A stretch of 64,000 nt of DNA from Comamonadaceae bacterium PBBC1 (GCA_002256145.1 NKIP01000007.1:1-64000), one strand, 5' to 3'; shown: positions 16,717 through 26,536, counted from the first letter of the stretch. Notes: generated by a model not told the origin, from the sequence alone. Program-made: numbers and translations.

Positions 16717-17972
16717 GACAGCCATTCTGAAAAGGACCAAAAATTGAGCAAGTCACCATGGGCAATGGTGTGACCCGCCGGGTTATCGACCACGCCATCG
16801 CCCCAGACAACCGAGGTCAAAACGCCGGAGCTTTGGTTCGGAAACAAATCGAGTCCACCTTGTGCATTGCGGCGAACGCGCAAAAATTCACGCCGCTTGT
16901 CAGCCTTGGGCAAATCAAAGTGGGCCGGCAAGCGGTACGGCACGGGCGGCGCTGACGCCGATCCTTGCAGCGCCAAAATCAGGGGTTTCACCAACAGCAA
17001 AAAGGTGATGAAGCTTGACACCGGGTTGCCGGGCAAGCCTACAAAATGTGCCGCACCCGAGGCCGTTTCACGCCGCACATGGCCGTAGGCAAAAGGCTTG
17101 CCCGGCTTCATGGCAATTTGCCAAAGCGCCAACTCGCCGAGTGATTGAACCGCCGGTTTGACGTGGTCTTCCTCACCCACCGATACGCCACCGCTGGTGA
17201 CAATCAAGTCGTGGTGGTCAGCGGCTGTTTTGAGTGCAGCGACAGTGGCCTCGCGGCGATCCGGGACGATGCCCAAGTCGCTCACCTCGCAGCCCAATCG
17301 GTGCAACAAAGCCCGCAGGAAAAACCGGTTCGAGTTGTAAATGGACCCGGGCGGCATGTTGGCAGGGGCCACATCACCGGGCATGACCAACTCGTCACCG
17401 GTCGAAAACAAAGCCACTTTGGGCCGGGCAACAACCTGCAGATGGGACAGGCCCAAACTGGCGGCCAATCCCAATTGAGCGGGCCCCAGTTTTTGGCCAC
17501 GCTGCAGCACAGTCTCGCCTGCACGAACATCTTCGCCACTGCGGCGCACCCATTGCCCCGCCTCGGCGGTGGTCAAAAAACGCACCCGTGTGGCGTCTTG
17601 TTCCGGCACGGCTTCGGTTTGCTCTTGCATCACAATCGCATCCGCCCCAGGTGGCACAGGTGCGCCAGTGAAAATACGCGCGGCTTGACCCGGCAGCAAG
17701 GCTTCACCAAAGTGGCCTGCGGCGATGCGCTGCGTCACAGTCAACTCGCTGCCCAGGCGCTGCACATCCGCACTGCGCACGGCATAACCGTCCATGGATG
17801 AATTGTCAAAAGCGGGCACTTGCAAGGCGGACACAAGGTCTTGGGCCAGGATGCGTCCGTCGGCGTCCAGCGTGGCCACGGACTCCACTGTGGTCAAGGG
17901 TTGGATGTGCGCCAACAAGGCTTGCAAGGCGTCGTCAAGCGACATCAACGGGGCGCGTGGGGCAGTGCTCAT
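16713..17972 (-). CDS. moeA: Molybdopterin molybdenumtransferase
   Basis: Inserts molybdate into adenylylated molybdopterin. The 419-residue product has the MoeA layout: N-terminal domains with AFDNSSMDGYAV and GAPVPPGADAIVMQE, a MoCF-type domain with FSTGDEL, NSNRFFLRALL and TSGGVSVGEEDHV, GLPGNPVSS near residue 320, and a C-terminal beta-barrel. It starts 5 bases after thrC, so molybdenum cofactor genes are appended to the threonine operon. Confidence 0.96.
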   Translation of the reverse strand: MSTAPRAPLMSLDDALQALLAHIQPLTTVESVATLDADGRILAQDLVSALQVPAFDNSSMDGYAVRSADVQRLGSELTVTQRIAAGHFGEALLPGQAARIFTGAPVPPGADAIVMQEQTEAVPEQDATRVRFLTTAEAGQWVRRSGEDVRAGETVLQRGQKLGPAQLGLAASLGLSHLQVVARPKVALFSTGDELVMPGDVAPANMPPGSIYNSNRFFLRALLHRLGCEVSDLGIVPDRREATVAALKTAADHHDLIVTSGGVSVGEEDHVKPAVQSLGELALWQIAMKPGKPFAYGHVRRETASGAAHFVGLPGNPVSSFITFLLLVKPLILALQGSASAPPVPYRLPAHFDLPKADKRREFLRVRRNAQGGLDLFPNQSSGVLTSVVWGDGVVDNPAGHTIAHGDLLNFWSFSEWLS

Positions 17973-17977
17973 GAAAG

Positions 17978-19423
17978 TCAGTCGCAGTGTTGGGTGATAT
18001 AAGCCTTGATCAAGTCGACATCCGCAGCCATGACCTGAACACGTTTGGGCAAGGCTTCGATGCCTTCAAACTGCGCTGGGCGCTCAGGCTGGCGGCCCAA
18101 GGCTTCGACGATGGTGGCGGCAAATTTGATGGGCAAGGCGGTTTCCAGCACGATCATGGGCACCTGCGCATCCAGATGCTCCTTGGCTACTTTCACCCCG
18201 TCGGCGGTGTGGGTGTCGATCATCACGCCATAGGTGGCAAACACCGCTTGAATGGTCTTCAAGCGGTCGCCATGGGTGCTGCGTCCGCTGTCAAAACCGT
18301 AGGTGGTGGCGGCTTGGGCAAAGCGTGGGTCGCCCGACAAATCGAAGAAACCATGGCGGGACAAACCTTCGCCAAAAATGGCTTTGGTTTGGGCACCATC
18401 GCGCTCCAGCAAGTCGAACACAAAGCGTTCGAAGTTGCTGGCCTTGGAAATGTCCATGGAGGGGCTGGAGGTTTCGTGCGTGTCGGCCGTGCCACGCACG
18501 CGGTAAATGCCGGTGCGGAAAAACTCGTCGAGCACGTCGTTTTCGTTGGTGGCCACGACCAGGCGGTCAATCGGCAAACCCATCATGCGGGCTACATGAC
18601 CGGCGCAGACGTTTCCAAAATTACCGCTCGGCACCGTGAAGCTGACCTTCTGGTCATTGCTTTGGGTGGCCTGGAAGTAACCGGCAAAGTAATACACCAC
18701 CTGGGCCAGCAAGCGTGCCCAGTTGATGGAGTTGACGGTACCGATTTTGTATTGGCGCTTGAAATCCAGATCGTTGGAGACGGCTTTGACAATGTCCTGG
18801 CAGTCGTCGAACACGCCGTCGATGGCGATGTTGTGGATGTTCTCGTCAAGCAGGCTGAACATCTGCGCTTGCTGAAACGGGCTCATGCGGCCATTGGGGC
18901 TGGTCATGAACACACGCACACCGGCCTTGCCGCGCATGGCGTATTCGGCCGCGCTGCCGGTGTCGCCGGATGTCGCGCCCAAAATATTCAGCTCTTCGCC
19001 CCGGCGAGCCAATTCGTACTCGAACAAATTGCCCAGCAATTGCATGGCCATGTCCTTGAAGGCCAAGGTGGGGCCATTGGACAAGGCTTCCAAATACAAC
19101 TCTGGATGGGTCGAACCTGCGGCCTGCAAGGGTTTTAGCGGGACGATTTGCGGGGTGCCAAACACCGCTTCGGTGTAGGTTTTCTCGCACAGCGCTTTCA
19201 GGTCAGCGGCGGGAATGTCGTCGATGTAGAGCGACAGCACTTCAAACGCCAGAGCTGCATAGCCACGGCTTTGCCAGACCTGACGCAACGCCTGGAGCTT
19301 GTCGGCATCCAGCTGGGGGTAGCTTTCAGGCAGGTACAAGCCGCCGTCCGGTGCCAGCCCTTCGAGCAGGATTTCACAAAATTGTTTGCGGTCGGCGTGG
19401 CCGCGGGTCGACAGGTAGCGCAT
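17978..19423 (-). CDS. thrC: Threonine synthase
   Basis: PLP enzyme converting O-phospho-L-homoserine to threonine. The 481-residue product belongs to the long, proteobacterial/yeast-like class. The PLP-binding Lys is in ALSNGPTLAFKDMAMQLL, and the phosphate-binding loop is LGATSGDTGSAA. Its start codon overlaps the stop of hom by one base, so the two are coupled. Confidence 0.97.
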   Translation of the reverse strand: MRYLSTRGHADRKQFCEILLEGLAPDGGLYLPESYPQLDADKLQALRQVWQSRGYAALAFEVLSLYIDDIPAADLKALCEKTYTEAVFGTPQIVPLKPLQAAGSTHPELYLEALSNGPTLAFKDMAMQLLGNLFEYELARRGEELNILGATSGDTGSAAEYAMRGKAGVRVFMTSPNGRMSPFQQAQMFSLLDENIHNIAIDGVFDDCQDIVKAVSNDLDFKRQYKIGTVNSINWARLLAQVVYYFAGYFQATQSNDQKVSFTVPSGNFGNVCAGHVARMMGLPIDRLVVATNENDVLDEFFRTGIYRVRGTADTHETSSPSMDISKASNFERFVFDLLERDGAQTKAIFGEGLSRHGFFDLSGDPRFAQAATTYGFDSGRSTHGDRLKTIQAVFATYGVMIDTHTADGVKVAKEHLDAQVPMIVLETALPIKFAATIVEALGRQPERPAQFEGIEALPKRVQVMAADVDLIKAYITQHCD

Positions 19424-20745
19424 CAGTTCAACTCTTCCTTGCGAATGCGCACGATGGGCGCCATAACGGTGGGCAAGGCCTGCATTTGGGCCAGCACATC
19501 GTTCAAAGTGCCTTCGCGGGTGTCGTGGGTCAGGATGATCACGTCGGTCTGGTTTTCTCCTGCTTGGCTGACCTGATCGGCCTCGCGCTGCAAGACGGCG
19601 TCGATGCTGATGCCCGCATCAGCCAGCAAACCGGTCAGCTTGGCCAGCACGCCCGCTTGGTCGGCCACGCGCAAACGCAGGTAATAACTGGTCACGACTT
19701 CGGACATGGGCAGCACACTCAAATCGCTCATGGCCCCCGGCTGGAAGGCCAGGTGCGGCACGCGGTTGAGGGGGTCGGCGGTGTGCAAACGGGTGATGTC
19801 CACCAAGTCGGCAATCACCGCACTGGCGGTGGGCTCTGAGCCTGCGCCTTTGCCGTAATACAAGGTGGTGCCCACGGCGTCACCCTGCACCATGACAGCG
19901 TTCATGGCACCTTCAACATTGGCGATCAGCCGTTGTGTAGGCACCAGGCTGGGGTGCACGCGCAACTCAATGCCTTGCGCGGTGCGTTTGGTGATGCCCA
20001 AGAGCTTGATTCGGTAGCCCAATTGCTCGGCGTACTTGATGTCGGCCGCGCCCAACTTCGTGATGCCTTCGACATAGGCTTTGTCAAACTGCACCGGAAT
20101 GCCAAACGCGATCGCACTCATCAGGGTCACTTTGTGCGCAGCGTCCACGCCCTCGATGTCAAAGGTCGGATCGGCTTCGGCATAACCCAGGCGCTGGGCT
20201 TCCTTGAGCACCACGCCAAAGTCCAAGCCCTTGTCGCGCATCTCGGAGAGGATGAAGTTGGTCGTGCCGTTGATGATGCCGGCCACCCACTGGATGCTGT
20301 TGGCGGTCAAGCCCTCGCGCAGCGCCTTGATGATCGGGATGCCGCCTGCCACGGCGGCTTCAAACGCCACCATCACGCCTTTGGCCTGGGCCGCCGCAAA
20401 AATCTCGGTGCCATGCACGGCCAGCAAGGCTTTGTTGGCGGTGACCACATGCTTGCCTGCGGCTATCGCCTCCATCACCAAGGCTTTGGCAATGCCGTAG
20501 CCGCCAATCAGCTCGATCACGATGTCGATCTCAGGGTTGGCAATCACCGCACGGGCATCGGCCACCACCTGAACGCCCTCGCCCACCACAGCCTTGGCAC
20601 GCGCCACATCCAGATCGGCCACCATGGCGATTTCAATTCCACGGCCGGCACGGCGCTGGATTTCTTGCTGGTTGCGCTGGAGCACGTTGAAGGTGCCACT
20701 GCCCACAGTCCCAATACCCAACAGGCCCACTTTGATCGGTTTCAT
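19423..20745 (-). CDS. hom: Homoserine dehydrogenase
   Basis: Reduces aspartate semialdehyde to homoserine with NAD(P)H. The 440-residue monofunctional enzyme has an N-terminal Rossmann fold (VGLLGIGTVGSGTFNVL), the catalytic domain with GIINGTTNFILSEM and EADPTFDIEGVDAAHK, and a C-terminal ACT domain (about 355-435) typical of threonine feedback regulation. It lies between alaA and thrC, an order common in Betaproteobacteria. Confidence 0.97.
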   Translation of the reverse strand: MKPIKVGLLGIGTVGSGTFNVLQRNQQEIQRRAGRGIEIAMVADLDVARAKAVVGEGVQVVADARAVIANPEIDIVIELIGGYGIAKALVMEAIAAGKHVVTANKALLAVHGTEIFAAAQAKGVMVAFEAAVAGGIPIIKALREGLTANSIQWVAGIINGTTNFILSEMRDKGLDFGVVLKEAQRLGYAEADPTFDIEGVDAAHKVTLMSAIAFGIPVQFDKAYVEGITKLGAADIKYAEQLGYRIKLLGITKRTAQGIELRVHPSLVPTQRLIANVEGAMNAVMVQGDAVGTTLYYGKGAGSEPTASAVIADLVDITRLHTADPLNRVPHLAFQPGAMSDLSVLPMSEVVTSYYLRLRVADQAGVLAKLTGLLADAGISIDAVLQREADQVSQAGENQTDVIILTHDTREGTLNDVLAQMQALPTVMAPIVRIRKEELN

Positions 20746-20796
20746 TCACTTCTCTTTAACGTTGCGCCCAGCCAAGCCAGGCATTTCTTGAAAAAA

Positions 20797-22038
20797 TCAG
20801 GCGACCAGTTTGTCGGTGCCAAAACGCTTGCGAGCGCTTTCGAGGAACCGCGCCACACGGCCAATCGCCTCGCGCAAGTCATCTTCATGGGGCAAAAACA
20901 CGATGCGGAAATGGTCGGCATCGGGCCAGTTGAAGCCCGTGCCCTGAACCAGCATGACCTTGGTTTCTTCCAGCAGTTGCAAGAAAAAGTCCTGGTCGTC
21001 CTGCACCGGATAGATTTTTGGATCGAGTTTGGGGAACATGTACAAAGCCGCACGGGGCTTGACGCAGCTGACGCCAGGTATGGCGGTGATCAGTTGGTGC
21101 GCCAAGTCGCGTTGCTTGCGCAGGCGGCCGCCCTCGCCCACCAGTTCATTGATGCTTTGGTGGCCGCCCAGCGCCGTCTGTATGGCCCACTGGCCCGGTA
21201 CATTGGCGCACAAACGCATGTTGGAGAGCATGTTCAGGCCCTCGATGTAATCGCGGGCCACTTTCTTGTCACCCGAAATCACCATCCAGCCCGCACGGTA
21301 GCCGCAAGAGCGGTAGCTTTTGGACAAGGAGTTGAAGGTCAGGGTCAGAACGTCTTGCGACAAACTGGCCAGTGGCGTGTGCTTGACACCGTCGTACAAG
21401 ACCTTGTCGTACACCTCGTCGGCAAAGATCACCAAACCATGCTCGCGGGCAATGGCCACGATGCCCTTGAGTAAGTCGTCGGCATACAAAGCGCCTGTGG
21501 GGTTGTTGGGGTTGATGACCACAATGCCCTTGGTGCGCGGCGTGACTTTGGCACGGATGTCGTCCAAATCGGGCATCCAGCCATTGGCCTCGTCACAGCG
21601 GTAATGCACGGGCGTGCCGCCCGACAAGCTGGCTGCCGCCGTCCACAGCGGGTAATCGGGCGATGGCAAGAGCAACTCGTCACCATCGTCGAGCAAGCCG
21701 TTGGTGGCCATCACGATCAATTCGCTGGCCCCGTTACCCAAGTAAATGTCGTCCAGCGTGACGCCCAAAATGCCTTGCTTTTGGGTCTCGTGCATCACGG
21801 CTTTGCGTGCGGCAAAAATGCCTTTGCTGTCCGAGTAACCTGCCGAGTTGGGCAAGTTGCGGATCATGTCCTGCTGAATCTCTTCGGGGGCATCAAAACC
21901 AAAAACCGCCAGGTTGCCGATGTTCAGTCTGATGATCTTGTGGCCGTCTTCTTCCATCTGACGCGCTCGGTCCATGATGGGACCGCGAATGTCATAACAA
22001 ACGTTGGCGAGCTTGGCTGATTTCTGAATGGGCTTCAA
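20797..22038 (-). CDS. alaA: Alanine-type PLP-dependent aminotransferase
   Basis: A class I aminotransferase closely resembling AlaA, which makes alanine from pyruvate with glutamate as donor. The start is a TTG at 22038 (KPIQKSAKLANVCYDIRGPI), with GGAGG 4 bases upstream; it gives 413 residues, near the E. coli length. NPNNPTGALY and the PLP Lys in SLSKSYRSCGYRAGW are present. The usual NIGNP motif reads NIGNLAVFGFDAP here. It heads the alaA-hom-thrC-moeA-moaD-moaE unit, 51 bases before hom. Confidence 0.92.
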   Translation of the reverse strand: MKPIQKSAKLANVCYDIRGPIMDRARQMEEDGHKIIRLNIGNLAVFGFDAPEEIQQDMIRNLPNSAGYSDSKGIFAARKAVMHETQKQGILGVTLDDIYLGNGASELIVMATNGLLDDGDELLLPSPDYPLWTAAASLSGGTPVHYRCDEANGWMPDLDDIRAKVTPRTKGIVVINPNNPTGALYADDLLKGIVAIAREHGLVIFADEVYDKVLYDGVKHTPLASLSQDVLTLTFNSLSKSYRSCGYRAGWMVISGDKKVARDYIEGLNMLSNMRLCANVPGQWAIQTALGGHQSINELVGEGGRLRKQRDLAHQLITAIPGVSCVKPRAALYMFPKLDPKIYPVQDDQDFFLQLLEETKVMLVQGTGFNWPDADHFRIVFLPHEDDLREAIGRVARFLESARKRFGTDKLVA

Positions 22039-22074
22039 AGTGCCTCCAAAAGGACTTGCAATAGGGAGAAAACC

Positions 22075-22080
22075 TATAAT
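22075..22080 (+). promoter_or_regulatory. -10 element of the Mth938-type gene
   Basis: A perfect TATAAT about 94 bases upstream of the ATG at 22174. Its position rules out the TTG at 22081 as the start codon, because transcription would begin after it. Confidence 0.45.
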
Positions 22081-22173
22081 TTGACCACATTTCAAGACCA
22101 CTTCGACCCAAAACGTCCTGAGCAGCATCTCCATTGTTCGAGGCAACTGGCTCTGGACCTCAACAACAACCGC

Positions 22174-22551
22174 ATGAAACTTCAACCGGACAAATCCAAC
22201 AGCCTCACCATCAACGCCTATGGCTCCGGGTGGTTGGAGGTCAATGGTCAAAAATTCACCCATTCTCTGCAGGTCAGCAGTCTTCCGGGCGCAAGCCCTG
22301 AAGCTTGGCCGGTCGCACGCTTCGAGGACCTCAAGGCGCAGAATTTTGAATGGCTGACCCAAAGCGGAGCCGAATTGGTGATCTTTGGCAGTGGTCATCG
22401 CCTGCGCTTCCCGCAACCAGCATGGCTGGCATCCCTCATGAAACAAGGCATTGGCCTAGAGACCATGGACACAGCAGCGGCTTGCCGCACCTACAACATC
22501 TTGGCCAGTGAAGGTCGCAAAGTGGTGGCGCTTCTTTTATTGGAGCGCTAA
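22174..22551 (+). CDS. Mth938-like domain protein
   Basis: A 125-residue protein of the Mth938/NDUFAF3-like family: residues MKLQPDKSNSLTINAYGSGW open the domain, ELVIFGSGHRLRFPQ is the central signature, and METMDTAAACRTYNIL-type sequence (GLETMDTAAACRTYNIL) follows. The human relative is a complex I assembly factor; bacterial members have no firmly assigned role. The start is inferred from domain length, as no good ribosome site is seen. It lies divergent from alaA and 160 bases before bcp, a common neighbourhood in Burkholderiales. Confidence 0.85.
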   Translation: MKLQPDKSNSLTINAYGSGWLEVNGQKFTHSLQVSSLPGASPEAWPVARFEDLKAQNFEWLTQSGAELVIFGSGHRLRFPQPAWLASLMKQGIGLETMDTAAACRTYNILASEGRKVVALLLLER

Positions 22552-22710
22552 AGCATCCATTTCCAATAGCCCACTGATCCCCGGGTGGACTGGCCAAGAT
22601 GGACAAGCGTTCAGAGTAAAATAGCGGGTTGTCGAGGCCACAGGCCTTTAGCGAAGCTGACACCGACCCAGGTGCACATCGCTCAACCAGTCAAGCGAGA
22701 TCAAAGTTTT

Positions 22711-23196
22711 ATGGCGATCGTTCTGAACAAACTCCTCCCCGAATTTGAAGCCAACGCCACCTCCGGCTTGAAAGTTTCGAACATCTCTCACATCGGTCAA
22801 ACCGTTGTTTTGTTTTTCTACCCCAAAGACAACACCCCAGGATGCACCACCGAAGCCATGCAATTTCGCGACAAATACAAGGATTTTGTCAAAGCAGGTG
22901 CCTTGGTTCTGGGTGTTTCCAGAGACAACATGAAGTCGCATGACGACTTCAAAGCCAAGCTGGAATTGCCGTTTGAGTTGATCGCAGACACTGAAGAAAA
23001 AATGTGCCACATGTTTGGTGTTGTCAAAAACAAAATCATGTACGGCAAAAAAGTCAAAGGCATTGAGCGCAGCACCTTTTTGATCGGGCCAGATGGCACC
23101 TTGAAACAAGAGTGGCGCGGCCTCAAAGTCCCGGGCCATGTTGAAGAAGTTTTGCAAGCGGTCAAAGACTTGAAAAAAGCCGCTGTGGTCGCTTGA
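22711..23196 (+). CDS. bcp: Thioredoxin-dependent peroxiredoxin, Bcp/PrxQ type
   Basis: Reduces hydrogen peroxide and organic peroxides. The 161-residue product has the peroxidatic Cys in YPKDNTPGCTTEAMQFRD, near residue 47. The second Cys five residues later, present in many Bcp proteins, is replaced (TTEAM), so this is a one-Cys-type variant unless a distant Cys such as that in EEKMCHMF resolves it. It is followed by a terminator and then the PhoH gene. Confidence 0.94.
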   Translation: MAIVLNKLLPEFEANATSGLKVSNISHIGQTVVLFFYPKDNTPGCTTEAMQFRDKYKDFVKAGALVLGVSRDNMKSHDDFKAKLELPFELIADTEEKMCHMFGVVKNKIMYGKKVKGIERSTFLIGPDGTLKQEWRGLKVPGHVEEVLQAVKDLKKAAVVA

Positions 23197-23275
23197 ACCC
23201 TTCTTGATTGAATGACACAAGGCTCGTGCATAATGAATTCATGACGCTGGAATTCAGCCCCTTGTGACCCGATTG

Positions 23276-23306
23276 AAAAGCCGCCCGGATTTCCTGGCGG
23301 CTTTTT
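23276..23306 (+). terminator. bcp terminator
   Basis: Stem AAAAGCCGCC/GGCGGCTTTTT with a 10-base loop and a T-rich tail, 80 bases past the bcp stop and just before the phoH-family start. Confidence 0.8.
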
Positions 23307-23339
23307 ATTTTGTTGTCTGTTCTTTTCCCGACGAGGTCA

Positions 23340-25088
23340 ATGCACATGCCACTGCCACCCGCCCCCAAACAACGCGCCAGCCGCTTGACCCATGCCGCCT
23401 TCACTTCGGTCGTCTCCGACGATGACAGCCCAGGCACAGCCTTGATTCAAATCGAGACCAAAGCGCCATTGGCAGCAGCGCCAGAAGCTGCTTCAAGCAT
23501 CCCGGCACCTGCAGCAATCAAAAAGATTGTGGCCAGCACCCCCTTGGTCACCGAGACAAAACGAAGCACCCGCGCTCGCAAGTCCAGTGCGGTGACCGCC
23601 CAGCCGGATCCAGCGCCTCAGCTCGCCACGGCAGCTGCACCCACGGCCAAGACACCGCCTGCTCAGGCGGCTGCACCCCGCGCTAAACGCAAGACAGGTC
23701 CAAGCAAATTGTTTGTGCTGGACACCAACGTGCTGATGCATGACCCCATGAGTCTGTTCCGTTTTGAAGAACACGATGTTTTCCTGCCCATGATCGTGCT
23801 GGAAGAGCTGGATGGGCACAAAAAAGGCATGACCGAAGTCGCTCGCAATGCGCGGCAAGCCAGCCGATCGCTGGATGCCTTGGCATCAGGTCAAGGAGAA
23901 GACTTGAGCAAAGGCTCGGCCTTGAATGCCACCGGCCACACAGATGCCACGGGTCAGTTGTTTTTCCAAACCCAAGCCCTCGACTTGAGCCTGCCTCTGG
24001 CCTTACCCCAAGGCAAGGCCGATAACCAAATTTTGGGCGTGGTCAAAGCGCTGGGGCAACTCCATGCACCGCGTGAAGTCGTGTTGGTGTCCAAAGACAT
24101 CAACATGCGCGTCAAAGCGCGAGCCCTGGGCCTGCAAGCCGAGGACTACCAAAACGACAAGACTTTGGAAGACGGCGATTTGCTTTACCCAGGTTCGCTG
24201 GCTTTACCAGCTGATTTTTGGGTTAAAAATGGCAAAACAGTGGAAAGCTGGCAACAAGGCACACACACCTTTTACCGAATTTCAGGGCCCATTGTGCCCA
24301 ACCTGTTCATCAACCAATTCGTCTATTTCGAAGCGCCCGGTGAGCCCAGCCTCTATGCTCGGGTTTCAGAAATACGAGGCAAAACTGCGGTTTTGCGTAC
24401 ATTAAAAGACTTTGGTCACCAAAAAAATGCCGTTTGGGGCGTGACCGCTCGCAACCGCGAACAAAATTTCGCTGTCAACTTGCTCACCGATCCAGACATT
24501 GATTTTGTGACCCTGGCGGGCACGGCTGGAACGGGCAAAACATTGATGGCACTGGCCGCTGGCCTGACCCAAGTGTTAGATGACCGCCGATACACCGAAA
24601 TCATCATGACCCGAGCCACTGTGAGTGTGGGTGAAGACATTGGATTTTTGCCAGGCACTGAGGAAGAAAAAATGGGGCCGTGGATGGGTGCACTTGACGA
24701 CAACTTGGAGTTTTTGGCCAAAGGTGATGGTGGCAATTCAGGCGAATGGGGACGTGCGGCCACCAACGAGCTCATCAAAAGCCGCATCAAGATCAAAAGC
24801 ATGAACTTCATGCGAGGACGCACTTTCATGAACAAGTACGTGATCATTGATGAGGCTCAAAACCTCACACCCAAGCAAATGAAAACCCTGATCACCCGTG
24901 CTGGCCCTGGAACCAAAATCATTTGCATGGGCAACTTGGCCCAAATCGACACACCTTATTTGACGGAAGGCTCCTCGGGCTTAACCTATGCGGTCGACCG
25001 CTTCAAGGGTTGGGCCCATGGGGGACACATCACCTTGGCACGAGGCGAACGTTCTCGCTTGGCCGACTTTGCCAGTGACGCGCTTTAA
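23340..25088 (+). CDS. PIN-PhoH ATPase/ribonuclease
   Basis: A 582-residue fusion in three parts. Residues 1-120 form an unusual Ala/Pro/Lys-rich tail. A PIN-type nuclease domain follows from about 122 (KLFVLDTNVLMHD with acidic active-site Asp 128; VLEELDGHKKGMTEVARNAR). The C-terminal PhoH-type ATPase has Walker A GTAGTGKTL and Walker B IIDEAQNLTPKQMKTL. PIN-PhoH proteins are thought to couple unwinding to RNA cleavage. ATG at 23340 has GAGG close upstream; an ATG 6 bases later is an alternative. Confidence 0.92.
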   Translation: MHMPLPPAPKQRASRLTHAAFTSVVSDDDSPGTALIQIETKAPLAAAPEAASSIPAPAAIKKIVASTPLVTETKRSTRARKSSAVTAQPDPAPQLATAAAPTAKTPPAQAAAPRAKRKTGPSKLFVLDTNVLMHDPMSLFRFEEHDVFLPMIVLEELDGHKKGMTEVARNARQASRSLDALASGQGEDLSKGSALNATGHTDATGQLFFQTQALDLSLPLALPQGKADNQILGVVKALGQLHAPREVVLVSKDINMRVKARALGLQAEDYQNDKTLEDGDLLYPGSLALPADFWVKNGKTVESWQQGTHTFYRISGPIVPNLFINQFVYFEAPGEPSLYARVSEIRGKTAVLRTLKDFGHQKNAVWGVTARNREQNFAVNLLTDPDIDFVTLAGTAGTGKTLMALAAGLTQVLDDRRYTEIIMTRATVSVGEDIGFLPGTEEEKMGPWMGALDDNLEFLAKGDGGNSGEWGRAATNELIKSRIKIKSMNFMRGRTFMNKYVIIDEAQNLTPKQMKTLITRAGPGTKIICMGNLAQIDTPYLTEGSSGLTYAVDRFKGWAHGGHITLARGERSRLADFASDAL

Positions 25089-25117
25089 GCGCTCTCGGGC
25101 ATGGACCTGACCGGGTC

Positions 25118-26536
25118 TCAGTAATCGTCACTCAGACCCGAGGCCAGGCTTTCAAAGCGTGTCAGGTTCTTCAGGAAGGTCAATCGGACCGTGCCTGTGG
25201 GGCCATTTCGCTGCTTTCCGATGATGATTTCAGCCACCCCGGGGTCTTTGGAGTCTTTGTTGTAATAATCGTCGCGGTAGATGAACATGATGATGTCGGC
25301 ATCCTGCTCGATGGCGCCTGACTCACGCAAATCGCTCATCATGGGTCGTTTGTCGGTCCGCTGTTCCACACTTCGGTTGAGCTGTGACAACGCAATCACA
25401 GGGCATTGCAATTCCTTGGCCAACATTTTCAGGCCCCGAGAAATTTCGCCCAATTCTGTGGCGCGGTTGTCGCCGCCCGAACCACCTGAGCCGCTCATGA
25501 GTTGCAAGTAGTCCACCACAATCAAGCCGAGCTTGCCGCATTGACGCGACAGACGGCGTGCATTGGCGCGCAACTCAGAAGGCGTCAAACCGGGTGTTTC
25601 GTCAATGTGCAAAGACACAGTACGCAATTTTTCGATGGCTTCGGTCAAACGAGGCCATTCATCGTCGGTCAGCTTGCCTGTGCGCAAATGGCCCTGGTCA
25701 ATGCGCCCAATCGAGCCGACCACACGCACGGCCAATTGAGACGCCCCCATTTCCATTGAGAAAACCGCCACGGGCAAACCTTCGTTCAAGGCCACATGTT
25801 CAGCGATGTTGATGGCAAAAGCCGTTTTACCCATGGATGGACGAGCGGCCAAAACCACCATGTCTCCCGCCTGCAAACCCGAAGTCATGCGGTCTAAATC
25901 GTAAAACCCAGTGGGGACACCCGTGACTTCATTCGGGTTGTTGGCCATCTCCTGCACCCGGTCGAGCAACTCCACCACCAGTGTGTCCATCGACTGGAAG
26001 CCCTGCTTCATGCGCGAGCCTTCCTCGCCGATGTTGAAGATTTTTTGCTCGGCTTCATCCAGAATGCGGTCAATCGCTTTGCCTTGCGGATTGAAAGCGT
26101 TGGTGGCAATTTCGTCACTGGCTGTCACCAGTTTTCGCAATATAGACCGCTCACGAACGATCTCGGCATAACGACGAATATTGCTGGCGCTGGGCACGTA
26201 TTGGGCCAGTGAGTTGAGGTAACCCAAGCCCCCCATTTCCTCGGCCTTGCCCAAATTTTGCAATTGTTCGTTGACGGTGATCACGTCTGCAGGTTTGGAT
26301 GCATTGATCAATGCACCAATCGCTGCGTAAATCAATTTGTGCTCGTGGCGGTAAAAGTCATTGTCAACCAGCAAATCACCCACTCGATCCCAAGCACTGT
26401 TGTCCAGCAAAAGTCCACCCAAAACACTTGACTCAGCCTCAATGGAGTGAGGCGGCACACGCAACTTGGCCACTTGGCTGTCCGTGGACAGATCAGCAGG
26501 AAAAGTGTTCAGAGGTGGGGAAAATGCAGCGGACAT
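25118..26536 (-). CDS. dnaB: Replicative DNA helicase
   Basis: Hexameric 5'-3' helicase of the replication fork. The 472-residue product shows the N-terminal DnaG-interacting domain (PPHSIEAESSVLGGLLLDN), the RecA-like domain with Walker A RPSMGKTAFA, LIVVDYLQLMSG, and SQLNRSVEQRTDKRPMMSDL. No intein is present. Upstream lie rplI, rpsR, priB and rpsF, separated by a terminator, so dnaB has its own promoter in the 182-bp gap. Confidence 0.98.
   Translation of the reverse strand: MSAAFSPPLNTFPADLSTDSQVAKLRVPPHSIEAESSVLGGLLLDNSAWDRVGDLLVDNDFYRHEHKLIYAAIGALINASKPADVITVNEQLQNLGKAEEMGGLGYLNSLAQYVPSASNIRRYAEIVRERSILRKLVTASDEIATNAFNPQGKAIDRILDEAEQKIFNIGEEGSRMKQGFQSMDTLVVELLDRVQEMANNPNEVTGVPTGFYDLDRMTSGLQAGDMVVLAARPSMGKTAFAINIAEHVALNEGLPVAVFSMEMGASQLAVRVVGSIGRIDQGHLRTGKLTDDEWPRLTEAIEKLRTVSLHIDETPGLTPSELRANARRLSRQCGKLGLIVVDYLQLMSGSGGSGGDNRATELGEISRGLKMLAKELQCPVIALSQLNRSVEQRTDKRPMMSDLRESGAIEQDADIIMFIYRDDYYNKDSKDPGVAEIIIGKQRNGPTGTVRLTFLKNLTRFESLASGLSDDY

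Noticed and set aside
19933-21474. 513-codon plus-strand open frame
   Set aside because: Antisense to hom and alaA and spanning their junction; no ribosome site and no family signature.
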